Source: Achromobacter spanius (GTDB taxonomy: Bacteria; Pseudomonadota; Gammaproteobacteria; Burkholderiales; Burkholderiaceae_B). Taken from it: a stretch of DNA of 64,000 bases. The notes below the pieces were generated by a model, which saw only the letters and a program-made list of their open reading frames with translations, did not search any database and had not been told where the DNA came from. This document shows, in pieces, positions 21,181-30,277 of this stretch. The stretch lies in NCBI RefSeq assembly GCF_029637605.1, contig NZ_CP121261.1:682001-746000 (forward strand), in the 5' to 3' direction. The position numbers and the translations under genes were made by a program. Position 1 is the stretch's first letter. Each line of letters starts with the position of its first letter.

Positions 21181-22001
21181 CGATCCAGCCCCACTTCCTG
21201 CAGCACCGTCGTGGCGATCTCTTCGATCGACTTGGTGGTGCTGGACAGCCACGAAATGCCCTCGCGGCGCATCATGCGTTCGGCTTCGGCCACTTCGTAG
21301 CGGCACTGCTCTAGCTGCGCATAGCGGCTGTTGGGACGGCGTTCGTTACGCACTTCCGCCAGGCGTTCGGGCTGGATGGACAGCCCGAACAGCTTGCCGC
21401 GGTGCGGGGCGATGGTCGAGGGCAGGGTGCCGCGCTCGAAGTCATCGGGCGTCAGCGGGAAATTGGCCGCCTTGATGGCGTACTGCATGGCCAGGTACAG
21501 GCTGGTGGGCGTCTTGCCGCAGCGGGACACACCCACCAGAATGACGTCGGCCTGGTCCAGTTGATTGACGAACTGGCCGTCGTCATGCGCCAGGCTGAAG
21601 TTGATGGCGTCGATCCGGTTGCGGTATTTTTCCGAGTTGGCCTGCATGTGCGAGCGGCCGATGGAATGGCTGGACTTCAAGCCCAGCGCCTGTTCGATGT
21701 GGCTGACAAAGGTACCAAACAGGTCCATGAAGATGCCGTTCGCCTGGCGAACGCGCGCCAGGATCTCGGGGTTGACCAAGGTGCTGAACACAATGGGCGG
21801 CACGCCAGCTTCAAGCGCGCTGCGGTCGATGCGCATGGCGACCTCGGCCGCCTTCTCCAGCGTGTCGACAAAAGGCAGCCGGATGGGCTTGAATTCCACC
21901 TCTTCGAACTGGGACAGCACCGACTGGCTGAAGGTCTCGGCGGTGATGCCCGTGCTGTCGGAAACGATGTATACCGTGCGTGCGATCGGGGTAGATGTCA
22001 T
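21174..22001 (-). CDS. ppsR: PEP synthase regulatory protein (kinase/pyrophosphorylase)
   Basis: PpsR is a bifunctional ADP-dependent kinase and phosphate-dependent pyrophosphorylase that turns PEP synthase off and on by modifying a threonine next to its catalytic histidine. The 275 residues (DUF299) start RTVYIVSDSTGITAETFSQS, as expected, and have the P-loop VGVSRCGKTPTS at about residue 154. It is divergent from its target ppsA across 180 bp. The stop lies in a 9-bp repeat. Confidence 0.95.
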   Translation of the reverse strand: MTSTPIARTVYIVSDSTGITAETFSQSVLSQFEEVEFKPIRLPFVDTLEKAAEVAMRIDRSALEAGVPPIVFSTLVNPEILARVRQANGIFMDLFGTFVSHIEQALGLKSSHSIGRSHMQANSEKYRNRIDAINFSLAHDDGQFVNQLDQADVILVGVSRCGKTPTSLYLAMQYAIKAANFPLTPDDFERGTLPSTIAPHRGKLFGLSIQPERLAEVRNERRPNSRYAQLEQCRYEVAEAERMMRREGISWLSSTTKSIEEIATTVLQEVGLDRG

Positions 22002-22181
22002 GTGTAAAAAATTCCAACCAGTCAGATAGCCGAGGGTACTCCACCGAGTACAATCAGGCCCCTATAAGTCACCCCAAGGGCGGTCCAAGGCCAGTTTGGT
22101 CAGCGTCTGAAAAAGCGGGATTTTCCGCCGATTCGTGCTTTGACCTAACTCGCTTTCATTCCATTGTAAAAGGTGACTTCA

Positions 22182-24548
22182 ATGTCGTATGTTGTTTTGT
22201 TCGAGCAGCTCCGCATGACGGACGTGGACTCGGTAGGAGGCAAGAACGCATCACTAGGCGAAATGATCAGCCAGCTGTCTGGCGCGGGCGTCCGCGTGCC
22301 GGGCGGCTTTGCCACGACCGCCGACGCTTTCCGCGATTTCCTGAAGGCTTCGGGCTTGGATCAGCGCATTGCTGAACGCCTGACCACGCTGAACCCCGAA
22401 GACGTGCGCGAACTGGCCAACGCCGGTGCGCAGATTCGCCAATGGATCGTCGAAGCGCCGTTCTCGGCTGAATTCGAAGCACAAATCCGTGCAGCCTTTG
22501 CCAAGCTCGACGCTGACGGCAAGGGCTCGTTTGCGGTGCGCTCATCCGCCACGGCGGAAGACCTGCCCGATGCGTCCTTTGCCGGCCAGCAGGAAACCTT
22601 CCTGAACGTCGTGGGCATCGATGACGTGCTGGACAAGATCCGCCACGTGTTCGCCTCGCTGTACAACGACCGCGCCATTTCCTATCGCGTGCACAAGGGC
22701 TACGCCCACGCCGATGTGGCCCTGTCGGCCGGCATCCAGCGCATGGTGCGTTCCGACAAGGGCAGCGCCGGCGTCATGTTCACCATCGACACCGAATCCG
22801 GCTTTGAAGACGTCGTGTTCATCACGTCGTCGTACGGCCTGGGCGAAACCGTGGTGCAAGGCGCGGTCAACCCCGACGAGTTCTACGTCTTCAAGCCCAC
22901 GCTGGCCCAAGGCAAGTTCCCCATCGTTGGCCGTCGCATCGGCTCCAAGCTGATCAAGATGGAATTCGACCCCGAGCGTCCGGAAGGCCGCGCCGTGCGT
23001 ACCGTGGACGTGCCCGTGTCCGAGCGCAACCGCTACTCGCTGACCGACGACGAGGTCAATGAACTGGCCCGCTATGCCGTCATCATCGAACAGCACTACA
23101 AGCGCCCGATGGACATCGAATGGGGCCGTGACGGTGTCGACGGCAAGATCTACATCCTGCAAGCGCGCCCGGAAACGGTGAAGTCGCAGCAGGGCGTGAA
23201 CGATGTGCAGCAACGCTACCGCCTGAAGGCCACCGGCCAGGTCCTGATCACCGGCCGCGCAATCGGTCAGAAGATCGGCGCAGGCCCCGTGCGCGTGGTG
23301 GGCGACATCTCCGACATGGACAAGGTCCAGCCGGGCGACGTGCTGGTCACCGACATGACGGACCCCAACTGGGAACCCGTGATGAAGCGTGCCGCGGCCA
23401 TCGTGACGAACCGTGGCGGCCGTACCTGCCACGCCGCGATCATTGCGCGCGAACTGGGCATTCCGGCTGTGGTGGGTTGCGGTAACGCCACCGACCTGCT
23501 GAAGGAAGGCCAGGCCGTGACCGTGTCTTGCGCGGAAGGCGACGAAGGCCGCATCTATGACGGCCTGATCGAAACCGAAGTGGAAGAAGTGCGCCGCGGC
23601 GAAATGCCCGCCATCGATCTGAAGATCATGATGAACGTGGGCAACCCGCAACTGGCCTTCGACTTCGCGCAGATTCCGAACGGCGGCGTGGGCCTGGCGC
23701 GTCTGGAATTCATCATCAACAACAACATCGGCATCCACCCGAAGGCAGTCCTGGACTACCCGAACGTGGACGGCGAACTGAAGAAGGCCGTGGAATCGGC
23801 CGCCCGTGGGCATGCCAGCCCGCGCGCGTTCTTCGTTGAAAAGATGGCCGAAGGCGTGGCGACGATTGCCGCTGCGTTCTACCCGAAGCCAGTCATCGTG
23901 CGCATGTCGGACTTCAAGTCCAACGAATACCGCAAGCTGGTGGGCGGTTCGCGCTACGAGCCCGAGGAAGAGAACCCCATGCTGGGCTTCCGTGGCGCAT
24001 CGCGCTACATCGCCGAGGACTTCGCCGAGTGCTTCCGCATGGAATGCGAAGCGCTGAAGAAGGTTCGCGACGACATGGGCCTGACCAACGTTGAAATCAT
24101 GGTGCCGTTCGTGCGCACGCTGGGTCAGGCCGAGAAGGTTGTGAACCTGCTGGCCAAGCACGGCCTGGCGCGCGGTGAAAACGGCCTGAAGCTGATCATG
24201 ATGTGCGAAGTGCCGTCCAACGCCATCCTGGCCGACGAATTCCTGCAATTCTTCGACGGCTTCTCGATCGGTTCCAACGACATGACCCAGCTCACCCTGG
24301 GCCTGGACCGCGATTCCGGCATGGAGCTCCTGGCCGCCGACTTCGACGAACGCGACGAAGCCGTGAAGTTCATGCTGCGCCGCGCGATCAAGGCTTGCCT
24401 GGCCGCCAACAAGTACGTGGGTATCTGCGGCCAAGGCCCCAGCGACCACCCGGACTTCGCGCAGTGGTTGAAGGACGAGGGCATTCTGTCGATGTCGCTC
24501 AACCCGGATACCGTGGTCGACACCTGGCAGCGCCTGGCCAAGCAATAA
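22182..24548 (+). CDS. ppsA: Phosphoenolpyruvate synthase
   Basis: PpsA converts pyruvate, ATP and water to PEP, AMP and phosphate for gluconeogenesis. From ATG 22182 ([20 protein letters not shown]) the protein has 788 residues: an N-terminal ATP-grasp domain ([20 protein letters not shown]), the swivelling domain with the phosphohistidine motif [11 protein letters not shown], whose TCH is the PpsR target pattern, and the C-terminal PEP/pyruvate barrel ending with [17 protein letters not shown] and the CGQGPSDHP cysteine. A strong terminator follows. Confidence 0.97.
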   Translation: MSYVVLFEQLRMTDVDSVGGKNASLGEMISQLSGAGVRVPGGFATTADAFRDFLKASGLDQRIAERLTTLNPEDVRELANAGAQIRQWIVEAPFSAEFEAQIRAAFAKLDADGKGSFAVRSSATAEDLPDASFAGQQETFLNVVGIDDVLDKIRHVFASLYNDRAISYRVHKGYAHADVALSAGIQRMVRSDKGSAGVMFTIDTESGFEDVVFITSSYGLGETVVQGAVNPDEFYVFKPTLAQGKFPIVGRRIGSKLIKMEFDPERPEGRAVRTVDVPVSERNRYSLTDDEVNELARYAVIIEQHYKRPMDIEWGRDGVDGKIYILQARPETVKSQQGVNDVQQRYRLKATGQVLITGRAIGQKIGAGPVRVVGDISDMDKVQPGDVLVTDMTDPNWEPVMKRAAAIVTNRGGRTCHAAIIARELGIPAVVGCGNATDLLKEGQAVTVSCAEGDEGRIYDGLIETEVEEVRRGEMPAIDLKIMMNVGNPQLAFDFAQIPNGGVGLARLEFIINNNIGIHPKAVLDYPNVDGELKKAVESAARGHASPRAFFVEKMAEGVATIAAAFYPKPVIVRMSDFKSNEYRKLVGGSRYEPEEENPMLGFRGASRYIAEDFAECFRMECEALKKVRDDMGLTNVEIMVPFVRTLGQAEKVVNLLAKHGLARGENGLKLIMMCEVPSNAILADEFLQFFDGFSIGSNDMTQLTLGLDRDSGMELLAADFDERDEAVKFMLRRAIKACLAANKYVGICGQGPSDHPDFAQWLKDEGILSMSLNPDTVVDTWQRLAKQ

Positions 24549-24565
24549 GCGGCTAAGCCCCCAAC

Positions 24566-24604
24566 AAAAAGCCCTGCATCGTTATTGGTGCAGGGCTTTT
24601 TTTC
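24566..24604. terminator. Bidirectional terminator between ppsA and the ada-like gene
   Basis: AAAAAGCCCTGCA (from 24566) pairs with TGCAGGGCTTTTTTT (24589-24603). It has an A run on one side and a T run on the other, so it can serve both convergent genes. Confidence 0.92.
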
Positions 24605-24632
24605 GTCAGGAGTCGGGGTAGGGGAAGGCGAG

Positions 24633-25478
24633 CTAGGCCGCCTTCAATTCGCGCGCGATCAACTCGCGCTTGCGGTCCACGCCCCAGCGATAGCCCGCCA
24701 TCGACCCGTCGGTGCGGACGACGCGATGGCAAGGGATGGCCAGCGCGATGCTGTTGGTGGCGCAGGCGCGTGCCACCGCCCGCACGGCGCGCGGCGAGCC
24801 GATGCGTTCGGCCACTTGCGAGTAGGTGGCGGTGGTGCCCACGGGAATGTCGCGCAGCGCTTCCCACACCCGGCGCTGGAAGGCGGTGCCGCGCACGTCC
24901 AGGGGCAGGTCCAGCCCGCGCGACGGGTCTTCAACAAAGCCCACCACGGCCGCCACCCAGGTTTCGAATTCGTCGTCGGCCCCGATCAGCCGGGCGGCCT
25001 TGAAGCGGTCTTGCAAGTTACGCACCAGTTGTTCGGGGTCGGCGTCCAGGGCGATCTCGCAGATGCCGGTACCGGTGGCCGCCACCAGCAGCGCGCCCAG
25101 CGAGCACTGCGCCACCGCGAAGCGGATGTCGATGCCCGCGCCGTTTTTGCGGAAGGCAGTGGGCGTCATGCCCAGGATGGCGGGGGCGGCCTCGTAGAAG
25201 CGGCCGCTGGAATTGAAGCCCGCGTCATACATCGCGTCGGTGACGCTGGCGCTGCGTTCCAATTGCAGGCGCGCGCGGCTGGCGCGCAGCGCGTTGGCGT
25301 AGGCCTTGGGGGTGATGCCCGTAGCTGCCTTGAAGACGCGGTGAAAGTGAAAGCGGCTCATGCCGGCCTGTTCGGCCAGCGTGTTCAGGTCGGGCGGCTG
25401 CTCGGCCTCCAGGGCGCGGCAGGCGCGCTCGACGGCGGCAGCGTGCTGTTTGCTCAAGGGGGCGGCGGCGTGGCTCAT
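24633..25478 (-). CDS. Ada-like AraC regulator/O6-methylguanine-DNA methyltransferase, N-domain absent
   Basis: The 281-residue protein joins an AraC-type helix-turn-helix (about residues 10-105, MSRFHFHRVFKAATGITP) to an O6-methylguanine-DNA methyltransferase domain with acceptor motif PCHRV (Cys250). It lacks the roughly 80-residue zinc-binding N-domain of E. coli Ada, whose Cys38 takes methyl from phosphotriesters and switches the protein to an activator. Direct repair should be intact, but methyl-triggered activation through Cys38 is not possible. GATase follows in the same orientation upstream. Confidence 0.88.
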   Translation of the reverse strand: MSHAAAPLSKQHAAAVERACRALEAEQPPDLNTLAEQAGMSRFHFHRVFKAATGITPKAYANALRASRARLQLERSASVTDAMYDAGFNSSGRFYEAAPAILGMTPTAFRKNGAGIDIRFAVAQCSLGALLVAATGTGICEIALDADPEQLVRNLQDRFKAARLIGADDEFETWVAAVVGFVEDPSRGLDLPLDVRGTAFQRRVWEALRDIPVGTTATYSQVAERIGSPRAVRAVARACATNSIALAIPCHRVVRTDGSMAGYRWGVDRKRELIARELKAA

Positions 25479-25571
25479 ACGTGACTCCTGACATGCGCGG
25501 GGTGGATTGCGCTTGGGTCCATCGTCTCAGTCCCCGCCGGGCGCCGCACTCCGGATGTTGCGCGCGGCCGT

Positions 25572-26309
25572 TCAGGCGGGCGCGTAGGCGTCCAGGAAAC
25601 GGCGCAGCAGCCCGCCCGCCACCGGAGTGGCGCGCACGTTCGCCGTCAGGTCGGGAATATCCAGGTTTTCGGCCGCGTACCGGCGGCTGTAGCGGTCCAG
25701 GTGGGCGCGCACGAAATCAGGGCCGAATTCGGGATGGAACTGGGTGGAAAAGACGTTACGGCCGATGCGGATCATTTGGTGCTCGTCCAGGTCCGAGCGC
25801 GCCAGCACGGCCGAGCCGGGCGGTGGTTGCAACACGGTCTGGGCATGCAGCATCTGCGCGGGGAAGGTGCGAGGCAGGCTGGCCAGCAGCTTGTCGCCAG
25901 AGGCTGGCGGCAGCAATTCGACGGTTTGGGTGCCGACTTCGCGGCCCGCCGGGTTGTAGCCCACCTTGCCGCCCAGCGCATACGCCAGCAACTGGTGGCC
26001 ATAGCAAACGCCGAACATGGGCAGTTCAGCGGCGGCGGCTTCGCGCAGCCACGCGGCGGTGTCTTCGCTCCAGGGTTCCTTGTCCGTGACCATGGCGGGC
26101 GAACCCGTGATCAGCGCGGCGCGGTAGTGGGCGGGGGGCTGGGGGCGTTGGCCCTCGTGGACGGAGACGATTTCGACGGCGTCGGCGGCCAGTCCGGCCG
26201 CTTCTTTCAATTGTTCGGCATAGCCGCCGAACTGGCTTTTAAGTGTGTCTTCCGGATCGCCGGTGTGCAGGATCAAGACGGGCAGGGCAGGGGATATTGC
26301 AGCGGTCAT
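25572..26309 (-). CDS. Class I glutamine amidotransferase-like protein
   Basis: This 245-residue stand-alone GATase resembles the glutaminase domain of GMP synthase. The nucleophile elbow GVCYGHQ has Cys102 and the partner triad residues are in FSTQFHPEF near residue 192. No synthetase domain is attached and no obvious acceptor enzyme is adjacent, so the ammonia-accepting or gamma-glutamyl substrate is unknown. Some relatives hydrolyse gamma-glutamyl compounds; that is only a possibility here. Confidence 0.85.
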   Translation of the reverse strand: MTAAISPALPVLILHTGDPEDTLKSQFGGYAEQLKEAAGLAADAVEIVSVHEGQRPQPPAHYRAALITGSPAMVTDKEPWSEDTAAWLREAAAAELPMFGVCYGHQLLAYALGGKVGYNPAGREVGTQTVELLPPASGDKLLASLPRTFPAQMLHAQTVLQPPPGSAVLARSDLDEHQMIRIGRNVFSTQFHPEFGPDFVRAHLDRYSRRYAAENLDIPDLTANVRATPVAGGLLRRFLDAYAPA

Positions 26310-26477
26310 GGGTAGGTGTGCTTGGAATAGGCCGACACGGGCAATCCGGGTGGGATCGGCGCGTCAGGGCACATCATAATCCAGCGCAAACATTCCTGAT
26401 GGCGGCTGCCTTACCGTTGCGTCCCGGAAATACGTACAATCCGCACACGACTCATCCTTTCGGGCGGCATTACGACT

Positions 26478-26915
26478 ATGTGGATCTGGCTGGGATTGGC
26501 CGCGCTGGCCCTTATCGGGGAATTGGCGACGGGTACTTTCTATCTGCTGCTGGTGGCCCTGGGGCTGGCGGCAGCCGGGGCCGCCGCCTGGTTCGGCAGT
26601 GGCCTGGAATGGCAATTGGTGGCGTGTGGCGTGGTGTTGCTGCTGGGCTTGCTGGTGTTGCGCAAGACGCGCGTGCTGAAAAAGCGCGAGGTCAATTCCG
26701 CGCGTAACGCCGATGTGAATCTGGACATCGGCCAGACGGTTTCCGTGGATTCGTGGTCCGAACACGGCACCACCCGCGTCTGGTATCGCGGCGCCCATTG
26801 GCAGGCAGAACTGGCGCCGGGGCAAACGCCCGCCGCCGGCGAATACATCATTACCGAACTGCGCGGCTCGACCCTGGTGCTGACGCCCATGGCCGCGCCG
26901 GGTACGGCAAGGTAG
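26478..26915 (+). CDS. NfeD-family membrane protein
   Basis: A 145-residue protein with an N-terminal membrane region of two or three helices (residues 1-62, starting MWIWLGLAALALIGEL) and a C-terminal OB-fold domain (GQTVSVDSWSEHGTTRVWYR) typical of short NfeD proteins. NfeD proteins pair with SPFH proteins, and one follows 88 bp downstream. The pair is thought to organise membrane microdomains or membrane protein quality control. Confidence 0.9.
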   Translation: MWIWLGLAALALIGELATGTFYLLLVALGLAAAGAAAWFGSGLEWQLVACGVVLLLGLLVLRKTRVLKKREVNSARNADVNLDIGQTVSVDSWSEHGTTRVWYRGAHWQAELAPGQTPAAGEYIITELRGSTLVLTPMAAPGTAR

Positions 26916-27003
26916 AACCGGCTCGCGCCACGCGCGGCCCGCAAGGCGCTCTTGGCTTCAGGCCGGAGCGCCATCGCATTTACTCCAGGAGAGGTTCCAA
27001 ATC

Positions 27004-27930
27004 ATGATCGATACATCCACTATCGTCCTGCTCGTTGTTGTCGCGCTGGCGGTCCTGATCGTCATCAAGTCGATTGCCATCGTGCCCCAACAGCATGCCT
27101 GGGTGGTCGAGCGCCTGGGTAAGTTCGACCGCGTGCTGTCGCCCGGCGCGGGCTTTGTCATTCCCTTCATCGAGCGCGTGGCCTACAAGCATTCGTTGAA
27201 GGAAATTCCGCTGGACGTGCCCAGCCAGGTCTGCATCACGCGTGACAACACGCAGTTGCAGGTTGATGGCGTGCTGTACTTCCAGGTGACTGATCCGATG
27301 CGCGCGTCGTACGGCTCGTCGAACTACATCTCGGCCATTACGCAGTTGTCGCAAACCACCCTGCGTTCGGTCATCGGCAAGATGGAACTGGACCGCACCT
27401 TTGAAGAGCGCGATTCCATCAACAGCAACATCGTGTCGTCGCTGGATGAGGCCGCGCTGAACTGGGGCGTGAAGGTGCTGCGCTACGAGATCAAGGACTT
27501 GACGCCGCCCAACGAGATCCTGCGTTCGATGCAGGCGCAAATTACCGCCGAACGTGAAAAGCGTGCGCTGATCGCGGCCTCGGAAGGCCGCCGCCAGGAA
27601 CAGATCAACATCGCCACCGGCGAACGCGAAGCCGCCATTGCCCGTTCGGAAGGCGAGAAGCAGGCGCAGATCAACCAGGCGCAAGGTGAAGCCGCCGCGG
27701 TGCTGGCCATTGCCGAAGCCACCGCCAAGGCCATTACGCAGGTGGCCGACGCCGTGCGCCAGCCGGGCGGCATGGAAGCCGTCAACCTTAAGGTGGCCGA
27801 ACGCTACGTCGAGGCATTCGCCAATGTGGCCAAGGAAGGCAACACGCTGATCCTGCCGGCCAATATGTCGGACGTGGGCGGCATGATTGCCTCGGCCATG
27901 ACCATCGTGAAAGCCACGCGCAACACCTGA
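27004..27930 (+). CDS. SPFH-domain paraslipin (QmcA-like)
   Basis: A 308-residue inner-membrane protein of the stomatin/paraslipin group. It has one N-terminal membrane segment (about residues 5-25), the SPFH domain starting VPQQHAWVVERLGKFDRVLS, and a coiled coil rich in ERE/KQAQ repeats near residues 175-245. Such proteins form large rings at the membrane and bind NfeD partners or FtsH. AGGAGAGG lies before the ATG. It is the expected partner of the upstream nfeD gene. Confidence 0.92.
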   Translation: MIDTSTIVLLVVVALAVLIVIKSIAIVPQQHAWVVERLGKFDRVLSPGAGFVIPFIERVAYKHSLKEIPLDVPSQVCITRDNTQLQVDGVLYFQVTDPMRASYGSSNYISAITQLSQTTLRSVIGKMELDRTFEERDSINSNIVSSLDEAALNWGVKVLRYEIKDLTPPNEILRSMQAQITAEREKRALIAASEGRRQEQINIATGEREAAIARSEGEKQAQINQAQGEAAAVLAIAEATAKAITQVADAVRQPGGMEAVNLKVAERYVEAFANVAKEGNTLILPANMSDVGGMIASAMTIVKATRNT

Positions 27931-27955
27931 CCCCGCGCTTCGCGGCGCGCCGCCC

Positions 27956-29137
27956 ATGATCGCTCCCGTTAATTTGCTTTTGATAGCAGCACTGGCGGGG
28001 GTGCTATCGCTCTGCGTGCTGGGGTCGCTGGCTCGCAGCGGCATGGCCGGCATCCGCGAAACCATACGCGCCAACTTGCTAACGCTGTTGGCGTTTTTTA
28101 CGTTTGCGCTCCAGAACACGTCGGCGCCCTGGTGGTTGTCGGTGGTGGTGCCGAACGCGGCGATCGGGCTTGCGCTGTTCTCGTATTACTCGGGCGTGCG
28201 GCGGCTGTTGGGTTTAAGCGTGCCCAAGCACCTGATGACGCTGGCTTGCCTGCTGGCGCTGGTGGTGCTGCTGGCCTACACCTATGTGGATTGGCGGGTC
28301 GGGCCGCGCATCGTGGTGATGTCGCTGCTGCAAATGGGCTTTCTGCTGGCGGTGGCAGTCACGGTTCAGCGCAACATGCCTACGCACCGTTCCCGCTACA
28401 GCTACCGTTTCGTGTGGGCGGTGTCTGTCATTTCCGCGGCGCTCTGCGCGTTGCGGGCCGCCGTCTATCTGCTGGAATGGGCGCTGCCGTTGCCGTTGCT
28501 GGAGCCCAGCGCCTGGAACATCGCCTTCCTGACCCTGGGCGTGCTGATCATGCCGTGTCTGACGCTAGGCACCATCATGATCATCCACGACCGCATGCTG
28601 GCAGACCGCGAGCAGGAAGCGAATACGGATTTCCTGACGGGGTTGATGTCGCGCAAGGCGTGGTGGCTGCAGGCCGAGCGCTATTGCGCGCAGGCGCTGC
28701 GCACGCGGCGGCCCTTGACCTTGCTGCTGCTGGATGTCGATTACTTCAAGCGCATCAACGATACGCATGGCCATGTGGCGGGTGATGCCGTGCTGCGCCA
28801 TTTTGGCTTGCTGGCTACCGCCACATTACGTACGGGTGACCATGTCGGCCGCGTGGGTGGCGAGGAGTTCGGCGTGTTGTTTCCGGACATGCGGGCCGAC
28901 GCCGTCATGGACGTGGCGGCCCGGTTGCTGGACTCCGTGCGGCGCACCCCTTGCTCGCATGGTGGCAGCACCATTTCCTATACGTTCAGCGCGGGCGTGG
29001 CCGAATGGGTGCCCGGCGAAAACCTGCAGGTGTTCTTCGAGCGCGCCGACCGCAAGCTTTACAGAGCCAAGGAGGCGGGGCGCAACCGCATCGTCGGGCC
29101 GGGCGAGCCGGCCAACCGCTTGCCGGCGGCGGCCTGA
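27956..29137 (+). CDS. Membrane-bound diguanylate cyclase
   Basis: The protein makes c-di-GMP from two GTP. Residues 1-215 hold about six hydrophobic membrane helices without a known sensor name, and residues 225-385 form a GGDEF domain. The active site is GGEEF (301-305). The inhibitory site RTGD sits five residues before it (292-295), so product feedback inhibition is likely. Length is 393 residues. It starts 25 bp after the paraslipin gene but may have its own control. It is convergent with smpB. Confidence 0.93.
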   Translation: MIAPVNLLLIAALAGVLSLCVLGSLARSGMAGIRETIRANLLTLLAFFTFALQNTSAPWWLSVVVPNAAIGLALFSYYSGVRRLLGLSVPKHLMTLACLLALVVLLAYTYVDWRVGPRIVVMSLLQMGFLLAVAVTVQRNMPTHRSRYSYRFVWAVSVISAALCALRAAVYLLEWALPLPLLEPSAWNIAFLTLGVLIMPCLTLGTIMIIHDRMLADREQEANTDFLTGLMSRKAWWLQAERYCAQALRTRRPLTLLLLDVDYFKRINDTHGHVAGDAVLRHFGLLATATLRTGDHVGRVGGEEFGVLFPDMRADAVMDVAARLLDSVRRTPCSHGGSTISYTFSAGVAEWVPGENLQVFFERADRKLYRAKEAGRNRIVGPGEPANRLPAAA

Positions 29138-29156
29138 ATCAAACGGTGTGGATGAG

Positions 29157-29226
29157 TCGGTCTGGTTCAGTCGGCCTGGTTCAGTCGGCCTGGTTCAATC
29201 GGCTTGGTTCAAGCGGGCTGGTTCAA
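29157..29226. repeat. 14-bp tandem array over the smpB stop
   Basis: Five 14-bp units are in tandem (starts 29157, 29171, 29185, 29199, 29213). On the smpB strand each reads like TGAACCAGGCCGAC, and the first TGA is the real stop (29225-29223). The five TGA codons are spaced by exactly 14 bp and so cover all three frames. Differences between copies are one to three bases. The array fills most of the gap to the convergent diguanylate cyclase gene. Confidence 0.93.
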
Positions 29227-29696
29227 TCGTCCTTGTCTTTGCGCGGCGCGCGCGTGTCGTGCTTCATGATGCGTTCTTTCTCACGCTGCCAGTCTTTTTC
29301 GCGCGCGGTGTCGCGCTTGTCGAACAGCTTCTTGCCACGGCCCAGCGCGAAGTCCAGCTTGATGCGCCCATTTTTGTAGTGCAGGTTCAGCGGCACCAGC
29401 GTGTAGCCGCGCTGCTCGACCTTGCCGATGAGCTTGCTGATTTCCTCGGCCTTGAGCAACAGCTTGCGCGTGCGCATGGCATCGGGGTGAATGTGGGTGG
29501 ACGCCGTGGGCAGCGGGCTGACGTGCATGCCCAGCAGGTACAGTTCGCCGTCGCGTACGATGACGTAGCTTTCCTTTAGCTGCACGCGGCCGTCACGGAT
29601 CGCTTTGACTTCCCAGCCTTGCAGGACAAGGCCGGCTTCGTAGCGGTCTTCAATGAAATAGTCGTGCGAGGCCTTGCGGTTGTCGATAATGCTCAT
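29223..29696 (-). CDS. smpB: SsrA-binding protein SmpB
   Basis: SmpB brings tmRNA to stalled ribosomes in trans-translation. The 157-residue protein has the OB-fold core ([20 protein letters not shown], then [16 protein letters not shown]) and the basic C-terminal tail (about residues 130-157) that enters the mRNA channel. It lies opposite ratA-rnfH, a neighbourhood conserved in proteobacteria. Both ends are unusual: the stop is in a 14-bp array and the start is in an 18-bp array with a 12-codon ORF overlapping it. Confidence 0.97.
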   Translation of the reverse strand: MSIIDNRKASHDYFIEDRYEAGLVLQGWEVKAIRDGRVQLKESYVIVRDGELYLLGMHVSPLPTASTHIHPDAMRTRKLLLKAEEISKLIGKVEQRGYTLVPLNLHYKNGRIKLDFALGRGKKLFDKRDTAREKDWQREKERIMKHDTRAPRKDKDD

Positions 29697-29760
29697 AACG
29701 CCTTTTTGCGCTTAGCGCCTTTTTTGCTCATAACGCCTTTTTTCTGGATAACGCCAATTT
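29685..29760. repeat. 18-bp imperfect direct repeats over the smpB start
   Basis: On the smpB strand the units are GGCGTTATCCAGAAAAAA, GGCGTTATGAGCAAAAAA, GGCGCTAAGCGCAAAAA and then GGCGTTATGAGC, which is the real start. GGCGTTATGAGC is thus present twice, 35 bp apart. The A-rich part of each unit leads into GGCG, which may serve as a weak ribosome binding context. Confidence 0.8.
29693..29731 (-). CDS. Possible 12-residue leader peptide upstream of smpB
   Basis: The repeated start region opens a short [15 protein letters not shown], whose TGA overlaps the smpB ATG as ATGA. It is strongly basic (six Lys/Arg). It may be an accidental product of the repeat or a translated uORF that couples initiation to smpB. 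There is no direct evidence of translation. Confidence 0.3.
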   Translation of the reverse strand: MSKKGAKRKKAL

Positions 29761-29842
29761 GCTCGCTGCAAAAAGCGCCTCATTAGGCTCATGGTGCGCG
29801 GTGCCGGTAAAATCTTGCCATTCTAGCCATTTGCGATAGTCG

Positions 29843-30277
29843 ATGCACAAAGTACAACGATCCGTCCTGGTGCCTTACAGCGCCGCCCAGATGTTCGACC
29901 TGGTTGCCGACGTGGAGAAGTACCCCGAGTTCATGCCGTGGTGCGGCGGGGCCGAGGTGCAAAGCCGCGATGAGCACGGCATGCAGGCCTCCATCCTGAT
30001 CAGTTTTGCGGGCATGAAGCAGCGCTTCACCACGCGCAACACCCACGTCTATCCCGACCGGATCGACCTGGAACTGGTGGATGGCCCGTTTTCCAGCCTG
30101 GTCGGGCATTGGGAATTCCAACCCTTGGCGGAAGACGCCTGCAAGGTCCTGTTCACCATGGAGTACGCGTTTTCGAACCGCGCGCTTGAAATGGTGGTGG
30201 GGCCCGTCTTCAACCGTATCGCCACCAGCTTCATTGATTCCTTCACCAAGCGGGCGCAGGCCAAGTATGGCGAATGA
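29843..30277 (+). CDS. ratA: RatA/COQ10-like START-domain protein
   Basis: The 144-residue protein has one START/polyketide-cyclase-like lipid-binding domain (KVQRSVLVPYSAAQMFDLVA, then EKYPEFMPWC). E. coli RatA was reported to block 70S ribosome assembly, while eukaryotic COQ10 relatives bind ubiquinone; which role applies here is open. It overlaps rnfH (ratB) by 11 bp, the usual ratAB pair, and lies divergent from smpB across 146 bp. The symbol follows this context. Confidence 0.9.
   Translation: MHKVQRSVLVPYSAAQMFDLVADVEKYPEFMPWCGGAEVQSRDEHGMQASILISFAGMKQRFTTRNTHVYPDRIDLELVDGPFSSLVGHWEFQPLAEDACKVLFTMEYAFSNRALEMVVGPVFNRIATSFIDSFTKRAQAKYGE

Noticed and set aside
22542..24545. 667-residue open frame antisense to ppsA
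   Set aside because: Same shadow effect; no family features, no ribosome binding site.
29157..29226. CRISPR array
   Set aside because: The units are directly adjacent with no spacers and are only 14 bp long; no cas genes are nearby.
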